From assembly GCA_963576735.1 (NCBI GenBank), contig OY755190.1, forward strand, positions 5,759,695 through 5,823,694: 64,000 nucleotides of DNA, read 5' to 3'. Under the pieces are notes generated by a model, which ran no database searches, had not been told where the DNA came from, and saw only the letters and a list, made by a program, of their open reading frames with translations. Shown one piece after another: positions 57,303 through 64,000 of this stretch (the first letter of the stretch is position 1; every line of letters begins with the position of its first letter). The position numbers and the translations under genes were made by a program. The stretch is from Bedellia somnulentella (Eukaryota > Arthropoda > Insecta > Lepidoptera > Bedelliidae).

Positions 57303-57842
57303 CTGGAAAAATTAGAACATGAATATAATAAGTTCCCCAAATCCCAAAGTAGTTAAAAGTTACTAATAGCAGTTGGTCGCTTAGTGGAAACATAACATCA
57401 GTTGCAAGAGTCATGGGTTCAAAACATGAAACAAGTGAATGTCTCTATCTTAAAAAATTGGAAGTTGGCAGAAAGAAAAAGAAAATAAATTAAGTATGCC
57501 AATGTATTGCTTCGGGTTGAATCTAAGGAGTAGTGAGATTATATAAAGTGAACTTTTTTTATCACCCAACCTAATAACTAGGGTTTTCGATTTTTTGACA
57601 AATTTTATTTCTCGAGGCTCGAGAATACTCGACCACCATTTCTCGAGTTTCTCCAGGCATTCGAGAAAAATTTTGAACATAAAAAAATCTATATTACAAT
57701 TTAAAATTTGAAATAAAAATTTAATTTAGAAAACAAGAACAATATTTGTTATTTACTTTACCAGTGTTTAATTAATATAAGTATTTTTTTGGATATTAAG
57801 ATCAATCATCTAAATCAAAACTATGAAGTAATAGGAAAATAT

Positions 57843-57935
57843 TTTTGACACCAGCAGGACTCACCAGCGCGGCATAGACCGGAAGGTCGCCGGTTCGAGT
57901 GGTAATAATCCCCACATGAAGTTTTCATGAACTTA
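57843..57935 (+). repeat. Diverged SINE family D fragment
   Basis: ACCGGAAGGTCGCCGGTTCG (B-box side) followed by TAATAATCCCCACATGAAG, the body of the tRNA SINE at 33 kb. The head is degraded. Confidence 0.5.
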
Positions 57936-57958
57936 ACCTTTTTAGTAGTATTAACTTC

Positions 57959-58794
57959 TTAGGGCCAGTTTTTTGATCCGTGGTTAACTCAACAATTTGT
58001 TAAATATCATAACTATTAGTTAAATATCAGCAAAATGCATTTTTTGACCCGTGGTTAGTGTAACTAATGGTCAAATATCGGACCATTTGTTAAAAAAGTT
58101 AACTACTCAAGATTGGAGGGTTAAACAAGATGGCCACTGGTTATTTGTTTAATAGCAGCTGTTTGTCACAGACATCTGAGATTAATTTGAACATAGTAAG
58201 ATACTTGTTAGATAGATGTCGAAAGTTCGTCAGAAGAAAAAGACGATGATATAATATTAGAATGTGTTTGATGAGAAGGTTAAAAATATTTAGGCCACGC
58301 CATCCGCCGTTAGAAACCTGGGATGATGTAGATTTTTGTCATCTTTACCGCCTATCGAAGGAAACAGTACTATGGATTGTTACTGAAATTGGGAATGATT
58401 CTAAAACACCCACCATCAGGTAATCTCGAATAAATAAAGTTAAGTTTTAAATTTTTAAAATTATTTAATTTTTAAAAAGTATTTGAAAGATTGGTATTTT
58501 GTATCCTGTATTCCAAATACCTTTTTAGAAAACTACTTTTATCTGTACCTTCAATACTCTTCTTTAAAGTATCTTCATTTCATCTTGCATTTCAGATACT
58601 TTGTATTAGATATCTGATACATCACTGGTCATTGTTCATTGCACAGGCAACAAATTGACCAATTGTTAAGTTTGACTATAGTTAAAAAAGACATCAAAAA
58701 TGGATTTACGATTTAACTACTGGTTAGTCATTTAACTATAGTCAATGTAACAAATGGATATATTTGTAACTCCGGATCAAAAAACTGGCCCTTA
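57959..58794. mobile_element. Decayed PIF/Harbinger transposon
   Basis: TTA at 57959-57961 and 58792-58794 flanks a segment with ends GGGCCAGTTTTTTGATCCG and the near-perfect inverted CGGATCAAAAAACTGGCCC. The interior also repeats GTTAACTA-type phrases in both orientations. A short transposase remnant is inside (58130-58423). At 830 bases it is an internally deleted copy that cannot transpose itself. Confidence 0.82.
58130..58423 (+). pseudogene. N-terminal remnant of Harbinger transposase
   Basis: ATG 58130 starts MATGYLFNSSCL and runs about 40 codons to a stop. A second frame (58262-58423) continues with RLKIFRPRHPPLETWDDVDF and CHLYRLSKETVLWIVTEI, typical of the N-terminal region of HARBI1-like nucleases. 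The catalytic domain is absent. Confidence 0.65.
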
Positions 58795-59740
58795 GTAGCT
58801 AAATTAATCAAGCTAATCAACTTTACTTAGTAGTTATAAATCACATGCTTTTACTAGAGGTATAATTTGGTATTCTTAGGATCGAAAGTTCAGAGCTCAA
58901 TCATAATCATCTTAATATTTTACAGCTAAAATAACAGATAAACATTACAGATAAAATAGGCTTTTTAAAACACTAGAGCATTAAATGCTTTGCAGAGAAT
59001 ATGTTGCGTATTTCGGTGACAATGTAGCCAGATTCACAAAAAAACTCTTTCGTTTTCGATTGAGGTAGGGTTTACAGTTAATAGGGCTTTATAGAGATTT
59101 TCAAGATTAGGCGTTCACGATCAACGACGCGACGCGCCGCGGTTGCGCAGAGACAGCAGACTAAAACGGCGGGATTTTAATTTGAATTTTGATTTCGATG
59201 TATTTTTTCTCGTCTCGAATCGGCGTGTATTTCTCGAGATTTCTCTCGAGAATCTCGAGCGAAAACCTACTAATAACCTACAATATGAAAAAACACTTAA
59301 TTTCATCCTTTAAATTGCACGAGAGGTTTTTTATTGTGAGAGTAAACAGTGAAGGAAACCAGTTAACCTGTTTAACTTTATTCGTGTGACATAATACCTG
59401 TTTAGTTCTTGCGTTCAGGCGTGATTAAGTACCAATGGAGAACACAAATAGGTCAAAATATCTGTACCAAATGCACTTAAAACTTTAGTTTATATCATTT
59501 ATATTACAATCGTTTTTATTTCACGTCAATACATGTAGTATTTCCGAAGCAGCGACCTCGAGAAGTTTAACCCCGTTTTCAAATCTTCAGATTTCGCGAG
59601 CTTTTTAATTTTACGTCACAACCACATCACAACCCATGAGCCGGCCGGTCAATGCCACCCACTGCGCGAAGTCGGTCCGTAGGAATGGTGCGATTGTTTC
59701 TTCATTTATTCCTTTTATATGCTTGTTTACAATAAAGTAA
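58795..59740. other. No exon recognised
   Basis: Includes a moderately CpG-rich part at 59100-59260 (ACGCGACGCGCCGCGGTTGC) and another at 59625-59690. I searched the - strand for the acidic N-terminal exon of UQCRH and did not find it. Confidence 0.4.
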
Positions 59741-59879
59741 CATAAACAATAGCTATTTTTGCCAACCCCTACGGGGATAACTGGGTGAAAGTTTGAGTTT
59801 CGAGAGTTGAATTAGTACAAAAACTTCCTGCCCGATAGCTGAAGTAACAACTTTAAACCACCTTTAGAAATTGAGAACA

Positions 59880-60115
59880 ACTAAATGGCACGATTATTTT
59901 TTTTATTTATTTTTTTTTATACCGGAGGTGAAATCCTCATAGGATGCCCCGCCACTCGAGAGAGCGACGGGGGTATGTCGGACTTTTACCGACTAAAACC
60001 CCTCCGGTTCGGTGCTGCTGGCCCTGCGGCCTATGCGGCGTCACCTTGGCTGTTATGCCGGGCGGCTGAAGGCCGCCCTGGCGCGGTAAAGGAGTGTACC
60101 TAAGCTAGGTCGGAT
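59880..60115 (+). repeat. Probable transposon fragment
   Basis: A T-rich run followed by ATACCGGAGGTGAAATCCTC, GGATGCCCCGCCACTCGAG, GGGGGTATGTCGGACTTTTA and a GC-rich end with GGCGGCTGAAGGCCGCCC. I associate this phrase order with lepidopteran LINE-linked repeats. No second copy is in this window. Confidence 0.4.
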
Positions 60116-60593
60116 AGGGTCGGTATAGACGATTATTGTTTTTGGTGATTGTTTTATATTATCTGTGTACTACCGGCACAGAATAGCATTACCTCGTTTC
60201 TTCACAACGGTAATAAAATTTGAATGTTTTTGTTCACGAAAACCTCTTGTACATTTAATACTAACATTACTATATAATATATAATACATATAACTAATGA
60301 AGAAAAAGAAGTTTTTTTTCGTTTGTTTTTTTTCCCCGCTGGTGTAGAAACATTTTCTTTCCTTTATTTATTAGTAAGGGTAATAAAAGGTGACTTTGAA
60401 AATAAGGCGCTTATTTCTAGGAGAATATTATACGATGCGGCGGAGACTCATCGCCAATCACCAACAACCTTTATTGTTCAATTTTGTCCCCACTTAAGTT
60501 CCAAAAGTAGCTAATAAATTCCTAATTCTGAAGCTTTGGCAACCTTTTTCCAGTTTTATAGTCGTGATTATATTTTTATATTAAAGTGGCCGT

Positions 60594-60805
60594 GTAGTGT
60601 CGGCTTAGAATAGCATTACCCTATTTCTTCCGGTGGGTGAACGTAAGATGTGACTAACGGTATTGGGGCTTTTAAGGGATATTTTCTTTTAAGAAACTTT
60701 ATTTCACCATCTTTTCCCCACGCAATTTCCAAAAGTAGCTGAGGAGTTCCTAGTTCCCAAGCTCTGGTTACCCCTTCAAGGGATTTATAGCCGTGCGTAT
60801 TTGTT
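60594..60805 (-). repeat. SINE-like family A copy (reverse)
   Basis: GTGTAGTGTCGGCTTAGAAT to TTTATAGCCGTGCGTATTTG, with an internal deletion after GGGATATTTTC. Confidence 0.78.
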
Positions 60806-60892
60806 ATTACATACAAGTGGCTCTTGATAGTCTCGTATAATAGGTAATAATAATAGGCACATAAAGAAATAGTTTATCTGGTGTTTCAGCTG

Positions 60893-61130
60893 TGGAAATG
60901 GATTAGAATAGCACTACCCCTCTTTCTTGCCGCGGGTGTACGTAAGAGGCGACTAGGGGTATTGGGGCTTTTAAATGGATTTTTGGACGATGCGGTCATA
61001 TCACCAATATCCTTTATTTTACCATCTTTCCCCTACTATACTTCCAAAAGTGGCTGAGGAATTTCTAATTCTTTAGTTCTGGCTACCCCTTCTAGGGATT
61101 AATAGCCGTGAGTACATGTATGTATGTATT
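60893..61130 (-). repeat. SINE-like family A copy (reverse)
   Basis: TTAGAATAGCACTACCCCTC, GCTTTTAAATGGATTTTTGG and AATAGCCGTGAGTACATG with a (TATG)n tail. Confidence 0.78.
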
Positions 61131-61189
61131 TAATTGAAACACTGAGGCACACTACAGTATTTATTTGCTATTTTGTATCACAAAACTAC

Positions 61190-61425
61190 AAAACTCCATG
61201 CGTACGTAAGCGTGAGCGACGAATGGCCGGGGATGTGACGTCACATCGCCACTTTACCGCGCCAACCGCAATTAAATCCGTCGCCCGAAAATGCGCACTT
61301 TAAGGCGCCGTTGATTCAGCGAAAAATATCATCTCAGGGGGAGCGACCCCCGCGGGCGCGGGGAAGCGCCTGCGCGCCGATCGATCCCCGACGCGACGCC
61401 GCGTGCGCGCGTTTTAAAATCACAC
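61190..61425. promoter_or_regulatory. CpG-rich patch with CRE-like palindrome
   Basis: GC- and CpG-rich against an AT-rich background. It includes the perfect palindrome GATGTGACGTCACATC (61232-61247) with a full CRE core TGACGTCA, and GCGCGGGGAAGCGCC and GACGCGACGCCGCGTGCGCG further on. It could be a promoter, for example of the UQCRH gene reading left, but no transcript start or exon was identified. Confidence 0.4.
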
Positions 61426-61721
61426 AGTAGGGTAAGCAATACAGTTATTGTCAACTCGACAGTTTGAGCCACTCACAAATATTTTCTATGGTATGGGTTC
61501 GGACATTTGTTTATGATTATTTACATTTTCTTTCTTAAAATATTTACGAGTTGTTATAACAGTCAGGGTGACGAAAACTGTATCGCTTACCCTAGGTTAT
61601 CAATTCTATTCCTAGTTTCTACCATGGCCGTTTACAATATAAAATGTAATGATACGCTAGATTTGTCTATCCCTGTCAGTTTATACAAAATTATAACAGT
61701 GATAATTTCATAACTTTTGGC

Positions 61722-61962
61722 GTGTCGTGTCGGCTTCGAATAACACTACCCCATTTCTACCCGTGATCGTAAGAGGCGACTAAGGGTAAAGGGTTTTTTA
61801 AGTGATTTTGGGCGATGTGGTTGGAGAACCGTCACCGAAATCATATATTATTACCATCTTTTCCCAAATCAACTTCCAAAAGTGGCTGAGGAATTTCTCA
61901 TTCCAAAGCTCTGGCTATCCCGTTAAGGGATTTATAGCCGTGAGTATATGTATGTATATAAT
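61722..61962 (-). repeat. SINE-like family A copy (reverse)
   Basis: GTGTCGGCTTCGAATAACAC to TTTATAGCCGTGAGTATATG and TATG. The right end and 35 following bases are repeated in tandem (61925-61979 and 61980-62034). Confidence 0.8.
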
Positions 61963-62121
61963 TTTCAGTTTACACCTGTAAGGGATTTATAGCCGTGAGT
62001 ATATGTATGTATATAATTTTCAGTTTACACCTGTAACTATTTAATATTATTAATTGAAATTAGAAGTTACTTTAACGTAATTTAATGTTTTTTGACATGA
62101 ATTCCTCATGTGGGGATTATT

Positions 62122-62236
62122 ACTCATAAATAAAAGATGTTATTAAAGGCGGGGGCGTATACCCGAAGGTCGCGGGTTCGAACCCCGCCAGTGTCGAAAT
62201 TTTTCTTTCCTTTAATAACATCTTTTATTTATGAGT
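62122..62236. repeat. Perfect 28-bp inverted repeat around a tRNA-SINE piece
   Basis: Arms 62122-62149 and 62209-62236 are exact reverse complements (ACTCATAAATAAAAGATGTT then ATTAAAGG). The 59-base loop holds GGGGGCGTATACCCGAAGG and the B box GGTTCGAACCCC of SINE family D. The left flank carries the inverted body of the same SINE (CTCATGTGGGGATTATTA). Confidence 0.88.
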
Positions 62237-62339
62237 TACTTTAACGGTTTTGTTCTTTTTCCCATTCCTAATAAATTAAACAATAAAATATAAAAATGAG
62301 TGCAATCTATGAATTGAATGAATTCTTTTATATTTGCTA

Positions 62340-62545
62340 ATGCTAACCGTACGCACGGTCACTCTCACGCCTACATTGACGCGCATCGTATACAGATAGG
62401 TCACTTGCACACTAACGGCGCCGCACGCGCGTAAATTGTAAGATCTGTAACACAAGGCGCGCGCGACATAGGTCCATCCCCTAAAGCAGCTCGCCGAACT
62501 CTGAGCGGGCGGCGGGCGGGCGGGCGGCGCTCGGGCACGAGTAGG
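62340..62545. promoter_or_regulatory. CpG-rich patch
   Basis: ACGGCGCCGCACGCGCG, AGGCGCGCGCGACATAGG and a GGGCGGCGGGCGGGCGGGCG run. Possible promoter or first-exon area of a neighbouring gene. No coding or splice evidence was found. Confidence 0.35.
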
Positions 62546-62629
62546 ACTGCGAATATCGATGTTTTCAAAATATTTGTTTTATTTAATTTATTAAAAAAGA
62601 AAAAAGAAGAAGAAGAAGAAGTGAGAAGA

Positions 62630-62775
62630 ATAAAAGAGCATGTATGAGAAGGATAATTAATGTAAGGGAAGCAAGAGAGGTTTGTCAAGATCGTACTAAG
62701 TGGCGATCGATAGTCTCTGCCTACCCCAATGGGAATAATGGGCGTGAGTATAAGTAAGTAAGTAAGTAAAAAAGA
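62630..62775 (-). repeat. SINE-like family C copy (reverse)
   Basis: AAGAATAAAAGAGCATGTAT, AGAGAGGTTTGTCAAGATCG, CGATCGATAGTCTCTGCCTA, CCCCAATGGGAATAATGGGC, then (TAAG)n. Confidence 0.78.
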
Positions 62776-63171
62776 AAACTAATCGCCAATTTATTATTAG
62801 AAATACAAATGCTCAAATTATGATGCAAGTTATATGTAAGTAGGTAAAATAAATAAAATATAAAACCATTTTAAAGAGTGTAATTAGAGGTATGTTGGCG
62901 ATTTTTTTCTATCGAGCGAAAATGTATTAATCACGTTTTGAATCGCCAATTTCACAGCAGAAAAGCTTCAAGATTTTGATGTATTTTTTTCAAAACCATA
63001 TTGTTATAAACATACGCATTATAATGTTTCAAAAACTCTGTTCGCTGGACTAACGGCACCTTAAACCTAAATATTTCAGCAATTTTTTAGGCAATGAAAA
63101 AAGTAAAAACACAGTTGTTCTCGTAATTTTTTGTAAAATTATTTGGCGTATAAAATAAAAAACGTTGGTCA

Positions 63172-63601
63172 GGTCCATTGGCCTAGACCTCGATTTTAAA
63201 ACATACCCTTTTTATTTTTAAATTGATAGAAGACATCAATATAAACAACTTTGTCTATGGAAGGCTTATCTAAAATAGTGTAATTTTCAAAATAATTAAT
63301 ATTTAAAAAGTGTCGTACCTAGATCAAACTGAGAAAGTATATTAAGGTTCTTAGCCTCAGCTAAAATAAAAAAAAAACTTCTTGTGCTTTGACCACATGT
63401 TTTTTATTTTTATTTTAGTTTAAGCTAAGAAGCTCACTATACTTTCTCAGTTTGATTTAGGTACGACACTTTTTAATTATTTTGAAAATTACAATATTTT
63501 AGATAAGCATTCCATAGGCAAAGATGTTTAGTTTGATATCCTTAATCGATTTAAAGTATAAAGAGGGTATGTTATAAACGCGAGGTCTAGGCCAATTAAC
63601 C
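63172..63601. mobile_element. Large foldback element, copy 2
   Basis: Ends GGTCCATTGGCCTAGACC and GGTCTAGGCCAATTAACC match the element at 22749-23363. Arms of about 190-200 bases pair imperfectly around a centre near 63380-63395. Shorter and more diverged than copy 1, which shows a family rather than a one-off palindrome. Confidence 0.82.
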
Positions 63602-63957
63602 AATCATAAAAAAAATCACAATAGATTTACCCTTTTAGGGAAGAATTTTGTCCCTCTTACTTTCATAATTTATTATAAAATGTAATTGAAAACACACAAA
63701 TTTCATACTGCTAAGTTCAGAATTGACAAAAAATACATATAAACTAAATAACTTTAACTCCAAACCCCAATATTATGTAAATCATGTTTCTTTCCCTACA
63801 CAAATAATTAAAAAATGTAATCAAAAACCTAGATAAAAAAATTCACTCTTCAACTGATTCCATTTATCCACCCTAAAACAGCCACCCTAAGGTGTATATT
63901 CGGAAATGCATGTACTTCTATCCACCCTGAATGGGGTGGATATCCGTAATGCATATA
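63602..63957. other. AT-rich, nothing recognised
   Basis: No frame, repeat family or RNA gene seen. Confidence 0.4.
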
Positions 63958-64000
63958 ATATAGAAATTCCTCAGCCACTTTTGGAAGTTGAAGGGGGGAA
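63958..64000 (+). repeat. SINE-like family A, cut by window end
   Basis: AGAAATTCCTCAGCCACTTT, TGGAAGTTGAAGGGGGGAA is the middle of family A. Confidence 0.65.

Noticed and set aside
1..64000. CRISPR array or bacterial defence island
   Set aside because: The direct repeats found are transposons or tandem satellites without regular unique spacers, and the DNA is clearly an intron-rich animal genome.

Overview
The window looks like nuclear DNA of a moth or butterfly. It is AT-rich and intron-rich, and it is crowded with short interspersed repeats. Several of these are of types I know from Lepidoptera: tRNA-derived SINEs, a Lep1-type Helitron ending in CTAGT, MITEs and broken LINEs. Most short open frames in it lie inside repeats or are chance.

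Two host genes are supported. The main one is the 3' four-fifths of Ankfy1 (Rabankyrin-5), an endosomal ankyrin-repeat/FYVE protein, on the + strand. Sixteen exons run from 25607 to 53648 with GT-AG junctions. Intron phases match at all 15 joins, and the exons sum to 2805 nt, that is 934 residues plus a stop. The product keeps an NPF motif, a long ankyrin array and a complete C-terminal FYVE zinc finger. The first ~200-250 residues, which should carry the BTB domain, were not found; they lie left of 25607, probably outside the window. The second gene is the last exon of UQCRH (complex III hinge subunit) on the - strand at 57129-57302. It converges on Ankfy1, and its first exon(s) were not found.

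Layout: 1-25.6 kb is repeat-rich DNA with no host exon I can support (probably 5' intron of Ankfy1). It holds an intact 1.29-kb mariner with a 350-residue transposase (12296-13590), a LINE 3' end (15.6-16.5 kb), a Harbinger-type MITE (21.6-21.9 kb) and a 615-bp foldback element (22.75-23.36 kb). 25.6-53.6 kb is Ankfy1. Its introns hold a nested Helitron (33.9-36.0 kb), an antisense LINE (36.95-38.5 kb) and a 9,000-bp LTR element whose LTRs are about 99% alike but which has no recognisable gag or pol (39876-48875). 53.7-57 kb is the intergenic or 3'UTR stretch. 57.1-64 kb holds UQCRH exon sequence, a decayed Harbinger element, two CpG-rich patches and more repeats, including a second copy of the foldback family.

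The most unusual observation is that five Ankfy1 exons (here D, F, G, I and K) each have a separate, adjacent, partly decayed duplicate. I found no immune system, CRISPR array, gene cluster or other clearly new functional system. The novelty here lies in genome dynamics.
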